From positions 4,883,001 through 4,947,000 of the forward strand of contig NZ_CP029617.1 in assembly GCF_003945545.1 (NCBI RefSeq): a DNA stretch of 64,000 nt. The letters run 5' to 3'. The position numbers and the translations under genes are program-made. The notes under the pieces were generated by a model. That model had not been told where the DNA came from. It saw only the letters and a list, made by a program, of their open reading frames with translations, and made no database searches. The DNA comes from Streptomyces sp. WAC 01529 (GTDB lineage: Bacteria; Actinomycetota; Actinomycetes; Streptomycetales; Streptomycetaceae). Shown piece by piece: positions 24,008 through 33,924 of the stretch (positions within the stretch are counted from its first letter, which is position 1; every line of letters starts with the position of its first letter).

Positions 24008-26797
24008 GTGGACGACTATGCGGGACGGGTGCTCGCCGACCGCTACCGCCTGCCGCTGCCGCCCACGGACGAGTACGAACTCGCCGAATCCCGCGCCTTC
24101 GACACGTACAGCGGGCAGGAAGTCCTCGTCAGGCAGGTCCCGCTGCCGGAGATCGTCGAGGCGGAGGTCCTTGAGGAGGACGACCTGCCCGAGGGGTTCG
24201 TCCCCCGGGCGGGTGCGGGCGGCGCCGGAGTGCGGCGCTCCGCGGCGCGGACGACGCGCAGGCCCACGGATCCGGCCGTGCGGCGCGCGATGGAGGCGGC
24301 GCAGACAGCCGCGCAGATACCGGACCACCCCCGGCTCGACCAGGTCTTCGACGTGTTCGCGGAGGGCGGCTCGCTCTGGATAGTGAGCGAGTTGGTGGCG
24401 GCGAGGCCGCTGGCGGCGCTCCTCGCGGACCGCCCGCTGAGTCCGTACCGGGCGGCGGAGGTCGCGGCGGACGTCCTCGCGGCGCTGCGCGTGCTGCACG
24501 CGCACGGGTGGGTGCATCGGAACATCACCGCGCGCACGGTCCTGATCTGCGACGACGGCCGCGTGATGCTGACGGGCCTGGCGGCCGGGGCGGCCGAGGA
24601 GGCCCTGTGCGGGTACGACCCACGGCCCGTGGAGGCGGGGGAGGCCACGGGTTCCGCGGGGTCGGTCGGGAATGTGGCGGCGTACGAGTCCGGGGACGTG
24701 CCGCTCGAACCCGCACCGGAGGCGTACGAAGGGGCCGAAGCGTACGAAGGGGCCGACGAGGCCGTCGAGTTCGGGGGGCGCGCGCGGGGCGGCGGGGATG
24801 CCGTGGCGCGGCGGGCTGTCGAGGCGTCGGAAGCGGCGGAGACCGCGGGCGCCGCGGGGGCTGCCTGGGGCGAGGCGCGGGGCGGGCGCGGCGGGTCCAT
24901 CGCGGCGTACCGCGCGGGGGCGGCGCGGGCGGCGGCCCGGGTCGACGAGGAGACTCCCGGGGTGCCGGGGCCGCGGAGCGGTGAGGGCGGCGGCTTCGGG
25001 ACGGCCCCGGAGACGGCCGGGTACGAGACGGCGTATGAGTCGGCGTACGAGGCGGCGGGCGGAGAGTGGGAGCCCGGGGCGGCCGGGCGGATCTCGGACC
25101 CCTACGGAGTCGGCGAGACGAAGCCCTGGCACGGGGCGGTGCCGCGGGGGCCCGGCGCCGGTGCCGGTCGAGGCGAAGCCACCGTCCCCGGCCAGGGCGT
25201 GATCCCCAGTCAGGGCATGCCCCGCAGTCAGAGCGGCCCCGGTCCGGGCGTGAGCTTTGGCCAGGGCCCGGCCTACAAGGAGCACGGAGAAGTCGGCGAG
25301 GAGTACCGGAACCGGGAGCAGGGCGCCCGGGAACAAGCCCCGGAGCAAGCCCGGGAACAAGCCCCGGCGCAAGGCGACTGGGGCGTGCCCGAGGGCGAGG
25401 CGGCCGGGCTGCGCGGGCCCACCACCGCTCTGGCCGCCGAGCGGGCCCGGCACGCCCGCATGGTCGTCGTCGGCGCCGTCACCGAGCGGTGGGCGCCCGA
25501 ACAGGCCGGCCCCGTGCACGAGAACTGGCAGCTCGCCGCGCCGATCGGTCCCGCCACCGACCTGTGGGCCCTCGGGGCGCTGCTCTTCCGCGCCGTGCAG
25601 GGACACGCGCCCTACCCCGAGGACAACACCGCCGAGCTGGTGCAGCTGGTCTGCGCCGAGCCGCCCGCCTTCGCCGAGGAGTGCGGCCCGCTGCGGCCCG
25701 TCGTCGAGTCCCTGCTCCGCCAGGACCCCACCGAGCGGCTCGACTTCGAGGAGCTGGGCGGCTGGCTGCGCTCGTTGGTGCGCTCCGCGCCGGAGCCGGA
25801 GGCCGGGGCGCATGTCGTGCCGGTGCCGCCCTACGACGCCGGACGACTGCCCGTCGTACGCCGCAGGGGCGAGGTCGTGCGCAGGTGGCGTGCGACGGCG
25901 CCCGCCACCACCGGCGGGCCGGGGCACGGGCGGCACAAGCGGGGGCGCGGCAAGGACGTGCGGGCCGCGCGCGGGCGCCGCGACCGCGAGCCGCGAAGGG
26001 TCCGCGAGACCGCGCCGCCGCGCGAGCCCAGGCTGGTCCACGAGACCGGGCCGAGCCGCGCGCCGCGGGCCAGTGGCCCGGCGCGGCCCCGCTCGCTCGG
26101 GCGGCTGCTGCTCCTCGCCATCCTCGTCGGGCTCGTCGCGGCGATCGCGTACGCGATGTTCTTCATGCCCAAGAGCGACGACAAGGCGTCGGGCGACCGC
26201 GCCGGGACCGTGGGCGAGGCGAGCACGGACCCTGGCCGCGAGGCCACCACGGGCCCCGGCCGCGAGCAGACGGCGCCGCCCGGCGATGACGAGCCCAGCA
26301 GAAGCCCCAGCTCACAGGAGCCGCAGACCTCCGGCCCCGAGCCGGCGCAGGGATTCGCGCTGCGCAAGGACGCGGAGGGCTTCCGCGTCGCCGTGGCGCG
26401 CGGCTGGGACCGTCAGCCCAAGAACGGGCGCGGCCAGGTCCGTTACACCCACGGCGGATTCGAACTGCTCGTCGTGCCGGGCCGCGACACCACGGACGGT
26501 TACGGCAGCGACCCCATGGAGTACCAGCGCGAGCACGAGCGCGAGCTGCAGCCGTTCCGCGACTCCTCCTGGGCGACCTCCAGCGGCATGCGGCGCATCG
26601 ACGTCGGCGGACGTGCCATGGCCGAGGGGCAGTTCACCTGGCAGGACGCGCAGGGCCGCGAGATCTACGTACGCAATCTCGTGATGGTCGTCGGCGGGAA
26701 GTACCACGTCGTGCAGGTGCGCGGGCCCGAGGCGGAGCGGGACGAGGTGTCGCGGCTGTACGAGCAGGCGTCGAAGACGTACCAAGTATCCGGCTAG
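24008..26797 (+). CDS. membrane pseudokinase, 2 of 5 in the kinase cluster
   Basis: About 929 residues from GTG 24008, with GGGGAGG upstream. The kinase fold is traceable (HGWVHRNITARTVLI, then ERWAPEQAGPV and ATDLWALGALLFRAV) but catalysis is not: the Gly loop is missing, the VAVK strand reads VLVRQV, HRD is HRN, the following Lys is Thr, and DFG is TGL. A disordered insertion of nearly 300 residues (about 196-490), rich in Ala, Gly and Glu with AYEGAE and EQAREQAP repeats, replaces the activation segment. One membrane helix (about 698-720) precedes an extracytoplasmic module like that of its neighbours. A scaffold or regulator of the adjacent kinases is likely. Confidence 0.9.
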   Translation: MDDYAGRVLADRYRLPLPPTDEYELAESRAFDTYSGQEVLVRQVPLPEIVEAEVLEEDDLPEGFVPRAGAGGAGVRRSAARTTRRPTDPAVRRAMEAAQTAAQIPDHPRLDQVFDVFAEGGSLWIVSELVAARPLAALLADRPLSPYRAAEVAADVLAALRVLHAHGWVHRNITARTVLICDDGRVMLTGLAAGAAEEALCGYDPRPVEAGEATGSAGSVGNVAAYESGDVPLEPAPEAYEGAEAYEGADEAVEFGGRARGGGDAVARRAVEASEAAETAGAAGAAWGEARGGRGGSIAAYRAGAARAAARVDEETPGVPGPRSGEGGGFGTAPETAGYETAYESAYEAAGGEWEPGAAGRISDPYGVGETKPWHGAVPRGPGAGAGRGEATVPGQGVIPSQGMPRSQSGPGPGVSFGQGPAYKEHGEVGEEYRNREQGAREQAPEQAREQAPAQGDWGVPEGEAAGLRGPTTALAAERARHARMVVVGAVTERWAPEQAGPVHENWQLAAPIGPATDLWALGALLFRAVQGHAPYPEDNTAELVQLVCAEPPAFAEECGPLRPVVESLLRQDPTERLDFEELGGWLRSLVRSAPEPEAGAHVVPVPPYDAGRLPVVRRRGEVVRRWRATAPATTGGPGHGRHKRGRGKDVRAARGRRDREPRRVRETAPPREPRLVHETGPSRAPRASGPARPRSLGRLLLLAILVGLVAAIAYAMFFMPKSDDKASGDRAGTVGEASTDPGREATTGPGREQTAPPGDDEPSRSPSSQEPQTSGPEPAQGFALRKDAEGFRVAVARGWDRQPKNGRGQVRYTHGGFELLVVPGRDTTDGYGSDPMEYQREHERELQPFRDSSWATSSGMRRIDVGGRAMAEGQFTWQDAQGREIYVRNLVMVVGGKYHVVQVRGPEAERDEVSRLYEQASKTYQVSG

Positions 26798-26869
26798 CGA
26801 CGGCCCCTGTGGTTCCCCGCGCGCTCCTCCCTCCTTAACCTGGCCTTGTCAAGACCATTGCGGGGGAAC

Positions 26870-28528
26870 GTGAATCAGAGCCAGGGCCTGCTCCTCGCGG
26901 GCCGCTACCGACTCGGGGAGCCCATCGGCCGCGGTGGCATGGGACGCGTGTGGCGCGCCCAGGACGAGGTGCTGCACCGTGCCGTCGCCGTCAAGGAGCT
27001 GACGGCCGCGCAGTACGTGCAGGAGGCCGACCGCGCGGTCCTCTTCGCGCGCACGCGGACCGAGGCGCGGGCGGCCGCCCGGATCAACCACCCCGCTGTC
27101 GTCACCGTTCACGACGTCGTGGAGTACGACGACCGGCCCTGGATCGTGATGGAGCTGGTCGAGGGCTGTTCGCTGGCGGACGCCGTCAGGGAGCGGGGCC
27201 GCGTCGAGTCCGGCGAGGCCGCCCGCATCGGCCTGTGGACCCTCAGGGCCCTGCGCGCCGCGCACGCCGCCGGGGTGCTCCACCGTGACGTCAAGCCGGG
27301 CAACGTCCTGCTCTCCGAGGACCGGCGGATCCTGCTCACCGACTTCGGGATCGCGGCGATCGAGGGGGACTCGACGGTCACGCGGACCGGCGAAGTCGTC
27401 GGTTCCGTCGACTACTTGGCGCCCGAGCGGGTCAGCGGCGCCGTCCCGGGCCCGGCGTCCGACCTGTGGGCGCTCGGCGCCACGCTGTACACGGCGGTGG
27501 AGGGGAACTCCCCGTTCCGGCGCACGTCACCGATCGGCACCATGCAGGCCGTGGTCACCGAGGAGCCCGCGCCACCCGGGCACGCGGGCGTCCTCGCACC
27601 TGTCATCAGCGCCCTCCTGCGCAAGGACCCGGCGGCCAGGCCCACCGCCGAGGAGGCCGAACTGATGCTCGCCGAGGCGGCGGAGGGGCGGCGGCCGAGC
27701 GGGGTGCAGGCGTACGAGCCGACGCGGGTGCACGCGCGACACCCCGTACCCGGGCGGAGCGGGACCGACTCCGGGCTGAGCGGGACCGACTCCGGGCGGA
27801 GCGGTTCCGACGCCGCGACCGTGGTCGAGGGGGCCGCCGGGGGCCCGGACGCGGGTGGCGGTGAAGGCTCCGCCGGGGCGCGCGACAGACCCGCGTCCGC
27901 ACCGTCCGGCCGCTCCGCCGGAAGCCGCGGCTGGCCCGCCGTCGTCGCCCTCGCCCTCGTGGCCGCGCTGGTCGGCGGCGGTGGCGTCTTCGGCTACCTG
28001 CGCTTCATGGCCGACGACGACGGCCGGACGCGGGCCCCGGCGGCCGAAGGCGGCCCGGGCGAGACCGTCAGCGGCATCCCCGAGAACTGGCGGCGGGTGC
28101 ACGACCCGAACGGCTTCAGCCTCATGCTGCCCAAGGGCTGGAAGCGTGAAGTCGACGGCGACCAGGTCGACTACACACCCGACGGCGGCCGCCGCTTCCT
28201 GCGCATCGCCGTCGAGAAGAACCCGCAGTACGAGACCCCGTACCGGCATCAGCTCTCCCTGGAGAGACCCCTGCGCGAGAAGCTGCCCGACTACCGGCGG
28301 CTGCACCTCAACTCCAACACGTTCCGCGACCAGCGTGGCGCCCTCTGGGAGTTCAGCTGGACGGCGGGGGCGAACGACACCACCGCGGGCCCGCGCCGCG
28401 CCATCGAGCAGATGTATATCGGCCGTGACGGCGTCGAGTACGGCCTCTACATGTCGGCCCCCGCCGACAACTGGGCGAGCACCAGGCAGCAGTTCGACGC
28501 GATGCTGCGGGGATGGCGAGAGGGGTGA
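26870..28528 (+). CDS. membrane Ser/Thr protein kinase 3 of 5
   Basis: About 552 residues from GTG 26870; a TTG at 26846 is an alternative. Complete kinase motifs: IGRGGMGRVWRA, VAVKEL, HRDVKPGN, DFG and APE. The juxtamembrane linker contains a short tandem repeat of SGTDSG/RSGSD units (nt about 27766-27810). A membrane helix (about residues 354-380) leads to an extracytoplasmic module starting with NGFSLMLPKGWKREVDG, clearly related to those of kinases 1, 2 and 4. It follows the pseudokinase gene after 72 nt, probably in the same transcript. Confidence 0.93.
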   Translation: MNQSQGLLLAGRYRLGEPIGRGGMGRVWRAQDEVLHRAVAVKELTAAQYVQEADRAVLFARTRTEARAAARINHPAVVTVHDVVEYDDRPWIVMELVEGCSLADAVRERGRVESGEAARIGLWTLRALRAAHAAGVLHRDVKPGNVLLSEDRRILLTDFGIAAIEGDSTVTRTGEVVGSVDYLAPERVSGAVPGPASDLWALGATLYTAVEGNSPFRRTSPIGTMQAVVTEEPAPPGHAGVLAPVISALLRKDPAARPTAEEAELMLAEAAEGRRPSGVQAYEPTRVHARHPVPGRSGTDSGLSGTDSGRSGSDAATVVEGAAGGPDAGGGEGSAGARDRPASAPSGRSAGSRGWPAVVALALVAALVGGGGVFGYLRFMADDDGRTRAPAAEGGPGETVSGIPENWRRVHDPNGFSLMLPKGWKREVDGDQVDYTPDGGRRFLRIAVEKNPQYETPYRHQLSLERPLREKLPDYRRLHLNSNTFRDQRGALWEFSWTAGANDTTAGPRRAIEQMYIGRDGVEYGLYMSAPADNWASTRQQFDAMLRGWREG

Positions 28529-28651
28529 GCGCCCCCGCGCGCTCCTGGGGCATCCGGTGCGCCCCCGATGCGCCCAACGACTGCGGCCGGAACCCGTCCG
28601 CCACTCGGTGAGACCCATTCCGTTCGCACACCTGTGGGGCATGATGGCCGC

Positions 28652-30316
28652 ATGGGGAGCCTGGGAGACCGCGCAGGTGGGGGCAGCGACCGTGTGATCG
28701 CCGGCCGTTACCGCCTGGAGGCGCGACTCGGCCGGGGCGGGATGGGAATCGTATGGCGCGCCACCGATCTGCTTCTCGGGCGGCAGGTCGCCGTGAAGGA
28801 GCTGGAGCGGGACGAGACGCTCTCCGACACCGAGGCGACGCAGCAGCACGAGCGGTCCCTGCGTGAGGCGCGTGCCGTGGCCCAGCTGCGGCATCCGCAC
28901 ATCGTCGTCGTCCATGACGTGGTCGTGGAGGACGAACAGCCGTTCATCGTCATGGAGTTGATCGAGGGCGGTTCGCTGGCGGCCCGCATCGCGCGGCACG
29001 GGCCGATCGACGCGGAGACCGTCGCCCGCATGGGCATCGACCTGCTCGGCGCCCTGAGCACCGCCCACGAGGCGGGCATCCTGCACCGCGACCTCAAGCC
29101 CGGCAACGTCCTCATGGAGCGGGACACCGGCCGTGTCGTCCTCACCGACTTCGGGATCGCGCAGGTCACAGGGGCGACGACGCTCACGGAGGTGGGGTCG
29201 TTCGTCGGCTCGCCCGAGTACACCGCGCCCGAGCGCATCGCGGGGGAGCACACCGGCCCCGAGTCCGACCTGTGGTCGCTCGGCGCGCTGCTCGTCACCG
29301 CGCTCGCCGGTGAGTCACCCTTCCGCAGGGACTCCATCGGCGGAGTCCTGCACGCGGTCGTCTACGAGGAGATACGCCCGCCGGACAGCGCGGCACCGCT
29401 CCTCCCGGCCGTCCTCGGCCTCCTGGAGCGCGACCCCCGGCGGCGGCTGGCCGCCGCGGAGGCGGAACGGCTGCTGCGCGCGTACGTCGACACGGGGCGG
29501 ATGCCCGAGCGGCCGGGGAACGGCAGGCCCGGCCCGCTCACGCCCGCGCCCGGCGGCTTCCTCCACCCGCGCCGCGGGTCCGCACCCGGCGGCTTCCTCC
29601 ACCCGCGCCGCGAACTGTTCCCGGGGCGCGCCGAGCCCGCCGGGCCGCGGGGCCGCCAGAGCCGGGCCATGCTGATCGCCGCGGCGCTGGTGGCGGCCGT
29701 GGCCGGGGCCGGGGTCTCGGCCACCGCGCTCCTGCTGGGCCGGGACGGGGACGGCGGCACGCCGACCAACTCGGCCTCGCCCTCCACCACCGTCGGCGAC
29801 CCGACCCCCACGGTGACGGTCACTCAGGGCACGCGTACGCCCGAACCGGCCCCGCCCAGGCCGTCCACGCCCCAGCCGCCCGAGGGCTACCGGCTGGCGA
29901 AGGACCCCGAGGGCTTCACGATCGCCGTGCCGAAGGGCTTCAAGCGGAAGACCGACGGGCCCCGGGTCTTCTACATCTCGCCGAGCGGCACCTACCGCGT
30001 CGGCATCAAGGAGACGGACCCCGAGCCGGGCGGCCCGCTCGCCGCGCAGCGCCGCGCCGACACCGAGGGGCCGCGGAACAACCCCGGCTACCGCAACAGC
30101 GAGGTCACCGAGACCACGCGCAACGGCCGGCCCGCCGCCCTGTGGGAGTTCACCTGGGACGGCTTCAGCGAGACGGAGGGCGAGCGGCACACCTACGACC
30201 TGTGCTGGGAGGAGGGCGGCAGGATGTACGACGTGTGGGTCTCGGGCCCGGCGGAGCAGGCGGAGCAGACCCGGAAGTACTTCGACACGGCGGTCGACAC
30301 GTTCGTACGCGGGTAG
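28652..30316 (+). CDS. membrane Ser/Thr protein kinase 4 of 5
   Basis: About 554 residues from ATG 28652. Intact kinase motifs: LGRGGMGIVWRA, VAVKEL, HRDLKPGN, DFG and APE. The juxtamembrane linker has a near-perfect duplication of APGGFLHPRR (nt about 29548-29610). A membrane helix (about residues 340-363) is followed by a Thr/Pro-rich spacer and the extracytoplasmic module starting EGFTIAVPKGFKRKTDG. The start is a little uncertain because no clear ribosome binding site precedes it. Confidence 0.92.
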   Translation: MGSLGDRAGGGSDRVIAGRYRLEARLGRGGMGIVWRATDLLLGRQVAVKELERDETLSDTEATQQHERSLREARAVAQLRHPHIVVVHDVVVEDEQPFIVMELIEGGSLAARIARHGPIDAETVARMGIDLLGALSTAHEAGILHRDLKPGNVLMERDTGRVVLTDFGIAQVTGATTLTEVGSFVGSPEYTAPERIAGEHTGPESDLWSLGALLVTALAGESPFRRDSIGGVLHAVVYEEIRPPDSAAPLLPAVLGLLERDPRRRLAAAEAERLLRAYVDTGRMPERPGNGRPGPLTPAPGGFLHPRRGSAPGGFLHPRRELFPGRAEPAGPRGRQSRAMLIAAALVAAVAGAGVSATALLLGRDGDGGTPTNSASPSTTVGDPTPTVTVTQGTRTPEPAPPRPSTPQPPEGYRLAKDPEGFTIAVPKGFKRKTDGPRVFYISPSGTYRVGIKETDPEPGGPLAAQRRADTEGPRNNPGYRNSEVTETTRNGRPAALWEFTWDGFSETEGERHTYDLCWEEGGRMYDVWVSGPAEQAEQTRKYFDTAVDTFVRG

Positions 30317-30424
30317 CGGCGGACCCCGCGCGCCATGGCCCCTGCGTGACCTCGTGCATCACCCCGGTCACAAGTCGAGGGTCTGGCTGGAAACCGAGGT
30401 ACCCCGCACGGTAATCATGGGGAC

Positions 30425-32086
30425 ATGAGTAATGACGGGGGCACCTCATACGGCCCGTACGAGCCCACCAGCTACGGCCTGCAACCGCCGCGACAGCCCG
30501 GCGTCCCCGGACAACTCGGCCCGAATCCATACGTCCAGCCCGCCCACGTCGCCCCCGTACCGGACCAGCCGTCCGAGATCGACCCCGGCGCGGGCCGTCT
30601 GATCGCGGGACGCTACCGGCTGCTGGCCAAGCTCGGCCACGGCGGCATGGGAACGGTGTGGCGCGCCAAGGACGAGACGGTGGACCGCGACGTCGCGGTG
30701 AAGGAGCCGCGCCTGCCCGACCACCTGCCCGAGCGCGAGCGCGCCAACGCCTTCGAGCGGATGCGCCGCGAGGCGCGCGCCGCCGCCCGCCTCGACCACC
30801 CCGCCGTCGTCAACGTCCATGACGTGGCGGTCGAGGACGGGCAGCCGTGGATCGTCATGGAGCTGGTCCAGGGCCGTTCGCTCGGCGCCGCGCTCCAGGA
30901 GGGCACCCTGGGCGCCCGCGAGGCCGCCCGCATCGGCCTCCACGTCCTGAACGCCCTGGACGCCGCGCATCAGGCCGGCATCCTGCACCGGGACGTGAAG
31001 CCGGACAACGTCATGCTCGGCAGGCACGACCGGGTCATCCTCACCGACTTCGGCATCGCCCAGATCGAGGGCGAGACCAATCTGACGGATACGGGCGGCT
31101 TCGTCGGCTCGCCCGAGTTCATCGCCCCGGAGCGGGTCCTCGGCCAGCGCCCGGGCCCGGCCTCCGACCTCTGGTCGCTGGGTGTCGTCCTGTACGCGGC
31201 GACCGAGGGCGTCTCGCCGTTCCGCCGCAGCAACACCCCGGCGACGCTCCAGTCCGTCCTCAACGCGACGCCCGCCGCGCCCGCCGCGGCCTCCGGCCCG
31301 CTCGCCGAGGCGATCAACGGCCTGCTCGCCAAGGACCCGGCGCACCGCCCGGACGCGGCGCGGGTCCGCGCCCTCCTGGAGGAGGCGGCCAAATCCCCGC
31401 AGCCGGCGCCGACGCAGGTCGTCACGGTCGCGGGCGGCGGCGACGGGCGCGGCGGCAAGGGAGTCTTCCTGAGCCGCAAGGCGCTGGCGGTCATCGCCGG
31501 GGTGGTCGTCGTGGCCGTGGCGGCGGGCGTGCTGGCGGCGCTGAACCCGTTCGCGGGTTCGCAGGCCGAGGGGTGGAAGGAGCACGAGGCGAAGGAGTTG
31601 GCGGCGACCGTCTCCGTGCCCGACGGGTACAAGAAGACGGAGGACGACAACTCCGAGGAGAAGAAGCACTGGGTCCAGTACACCGACCCGAGCGGCAGCG
31701 TCTGGGTCAACCTCTCGCTGATGAAGAAGGCCGAGGACAGCAGCGGGGAGATCGCGGCCACGGCGGCCGCGGAGATGTACGACGACGACGCCGTCTTCAA
31801 GGAGTCCGGCAACTACGAGTTGGGCATGGCCTCCGACCCCGTACCCAAGAGCGACTCCAAGGAGACCGAGTTCAAGGAGGAGAAGGCCGCCGAGAACACG
31901 GTCGTCTACTCCACGACGGACAGCGAGAACCCGCGCCCGCGCGAGCTGAAGGCCTTCTACTACAAGACCAAGTCGGGCGACATGTACCGGATGCTGATCG
32001 GCTACCCCGGCAAGGGCGACTTCACCGAGCGGGGCCGCGAGGTCGCGAGGACCGCCATCGAGAACCTGGAACTCGACAAGCTCTGA
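30425..32086 (+). CDS. membrane Ser/Thr protein kinase 5 of 5
   Basis: 553 residues, ATG start. Unlike the others it has an N-terminal extension of about 55 Pro/Tyr/Gly-rich residues before the kinase domain. Motifs are intact: LGHGGMGTVWRA, VAVKEP, HRDVKPDN, DFG and APE. The membrane helix lies at about residues 353-376. The extracytoplasmic part (WKEHEAKELAATVSVPDGY) is longer, Lys/Glu-rich and more diverged than in the other four, though it has the same VPDGY/W/Q pattern. It is the last gene of the cluster; no phosphatase gene (PppL/PstP type) is nearby. Confidence 0.93.
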   Translation: MSNDGGTSYGPYEPTSYGLQPPRQPGVPGQLGPNPYVQPAHVAPVPDQPSEIDPGAGRLIAGRYRLLAKLGHGGMGTVWRAKDETVDRDVAVKEPRLPDHLPERERANAFERMRREARAAARLDHPAVVNVHDVAVEDGQPWIVMELVQGRSLGAALQEGTLGAREAARIGLHVLNALDAAHQAGILHRDVKPDNVMLGRHDRVILTDFGIAQIEGETNLTDTGGFVGSPEFIAPERVLGQRPGPASDLWSLGVVLYAATEGVSPFRRSNTPATLQSVLNATPAAPAAASGPLAEAINGLLAKDPAHRPDAARVRALLEEAAKSPQPAPTQVVTVAGGGDGRGGKGVFLSRKALAVIAGVVVVAVAAGVLAALNPFAGSQAEGWKEHEAKELAATVSVPDGYKKTEDDNSEEKKHWVQYTDPSGSVWVNLSLMKKAEDSSGEIAATAAAEMYDDDAVFKESGNYELGMASDPVPKSDSKETEFKEEKAAENTVVYSTTDSENPRPRELKAFYYKTKSGDMYRMLIGYPGKGDFTERGREVARTAIENLELDKL

Positions 32087-32231
32087 AAAGGTCTCCCCGA
32101 GGGGCGTGGCGGGTGACAACGCGCTGATCAGCAGCTTTGTCGCCAGCAATCACTGGCGTCTTGCGAGTGGGCGGTGAAGGCTGATTACCGATGGGTACCC
32201 AAAACCCTGACGTGCGCCTACTCTCACGAGC

Positions 32232-33848
32232 ATGACGGACACGCAGGCCACCGCAGCGCCCCTCGGAACGAACCCGACCGCCCCGGCCCCCGCAGGCGCG
32301 CGCACCGCCGCCGACGTGGTCACGCCCGAGCTGATAGCCCAGCTCACCCGTGACGTCATAGGTTCGGGGCGCACGGCCAACCACACGCCGCTCACCGGCG
32401 AGAAGCTGGCCGACCTGCCCGAGTCCACCCCCGAGGACGTGGCCACCGCGTTCCAGCGGGCCCGCACCGCCCAGATCGCCTGGGCCAGGACGCCCGTACG
32501 GCAGCGCGCCGCGGTGCTGCTCCGCTTCCACGACCTGGTGCTCCAGCGCCAGGCCGAGGTGCTCGACCTGATCCAGCTGGAGACCGGCAAGGCCCGCCTC
32601 CACGCGCACGAGGAGATCCAGGCCGTGGTGGTCGCCGCCCGGCACTACGGCCGCAAGGCCCCCTCGTATCTGAGCCCCAAGCGGCACACCGGCGTCGTCC
32701 CGGTGCTCACCAAGGTCACCGAGAACCGCCAGCCGCGCGGGGTCGTCGGACAGATAGCTCCCTGGAACTACCCCCTCGAACTCTCCATCGGCGACGCGCT
32801 CCCGGCGCTCGTCGCGGGCAACGCGCTCGTGATGAAGCCCGACACGGAGACCTGCCTCACCGCCCTGTGGGCCCGTGACCTGATCATCGAGGCGGGCCTG
32901 CCGTCCGAGGTCTTCCAGGTCGTCCTCGGCGAGGGCCCGGTCGTCGGCCCGGAGATCGTCAAGCACGCCGACTACGTCTCCTTCACCGGCTCCACGCGCA
33001 CGGGCCGCGAGGTCGCGCAAGGCGCCGCGGCCCGCCTGGTCGGCGTCTCGCTCGAATTGGGCGGCAAGAACGCGATGCTGGTCCTGCACGACGCCGACAT
33101 CGACAAGGCGGCGGCCGGCGCGGTGCGCGCCTGCTTCTCGTCGGCGGGCCAACTCTGCATCTCCATCGAGCGGTTGTACGTCCACGAGTCGATCGCCGAC
33201 CGGTTCGTGGAGCGCTTCGCCGAGCGGACGCGGGCGATGCGGCTCGGCACGTCCCTCGCGTACGGCGCCGACATGGGCTCACTCGTCGGCGAGCGGCAGC
33301 TGGAGACCGTGACCCGGCACGTCGAGGAGGCCGTCGCCAAGGGCGCCACGCTGGTCACGGGCGGCGTCGCGCGCCCGGACATAGGCCCCTACTTCTTCGA
33401 GCCGACCATCCTGGACAACGTCGAGGCCCCGATGGCGGTCTGCACCGAGGAAACGTTTGGTCCGGTCGTCTCCCTCTACCGCTTCACGGACGAGAACGAG
33501 GCGATCGAGCTGGCCAACGCCACGTCGTACGGCCTGAACTCCTCGGTCTGGACGAAGGACGGCAGCCGCGGCCGCAAGATCGCCGCCCGCCTGCGCACCG
33601 GCACGGTGAACGTCAACGAGGGCTACGCGCCCGCCTACGGCAGCGCCCAGTCCCCGATGGGCGGCATGAAGGAGTCGGGCCTCGGCCGCCGCCACGGCTC
33701 CGAGGGCATCCTCAAGTTCACCGAGGCGCAGACCGTCGCCCACCAGCGGCTCATGCCGCTGGCGCCGTCCTTCGGCCTCGACGACGAGAAGTACGCGGCG
33801 TTCATGACCACGAGCCTCAAGGTCATGAAGGCGCTCCGACTGCGTTAG
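32232..33848 (+). CDS. gabD2: succinate-semialdehyde dehydrogenase (NADP-dependent type)
   Basis: 538 residues, ATG start. Aldehyde dehydrogenase signatures: IAPWNYPLELSIGDALPAL, the general base Glu in SLELGGKNAM and the nucleophile Cys in SSAGQLCISIERLYV. The GabD2 form, used by actinobacteria to close the GABA shunt or the 2-oxoglutarate decarboxylase route, fits length and sequence. It oxidises succinate semialdehyde to succinate in the cytoplasm. No GABA transaminase gene is adjacent. A hairpin repeat follows it. Confidence 0.92.
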   Translation: MTDTQATAAPLGTNPTAPAPAGARTAADVVTPELIAQLTRDVIGSGRTANHTPLTGEKLADLPESTPEDVATAFQRARTAQIAWARTPVRQRAAVLLRFHDLVLQRQAEVLDLIQLETGKARLHAHEEIQAVVVAARHYGRKAPSYLSPKRHTGVVPVLTKVTENRQPRGVVGQIAPWNYPLELSIGDALPALVAGNALVMKPDTETCLTALWARDLIIEAGLPSEVFQVVLGEGPVVGPEIVKHADYVSFTGSTRTGREVAQGAAARLVGVSLELGGKNAMLVLHDADIDKAAAGAVRACFSSAGQLCISIERLYVHESIADRFVERFAERTRAMRLGTSLAYGADMGSLVGERQLETVTRHVEEAVAKGATLVTGGVARPDIGPYFFEPTILDNVEAPMAVCTEETFGPVVSLYRFTDENEAIELANATSYGLNSSVWTKDGSRGRKIAARLRTGTVNVNEGYAPAYGSAQSPMGGMKESGLGRRHGSEGILKFTEAQTVAHQRLMPLAPSFGLDDEKYAAFMTTSLKVMKALRLR

Positions 33849-33849
33849 C

Positions 33850-33887
33850 TGCGCCCCGTAAGGGGCGCGGGGAGCTGCGTGAGCAAC
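33850..33887 (+). repeat. half copy of the dispersed GC-rich hairpin element
   Basis: GCGCCCCGTAAGGGGCGCGG followed by a variant of GAACTGCG(C/T)GAG matches the right arm of the elements at 5061-5101 and 10109-10177. The core CGCCCC-GTAA-GGGGCG still folds on itself and may end transcription after gabD2. Confidence 0.7.
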
Positions 33888-33924
33888 CACAGACGGCCTG
33901 CGGGCAATTTGACGAGGAGAGTCG

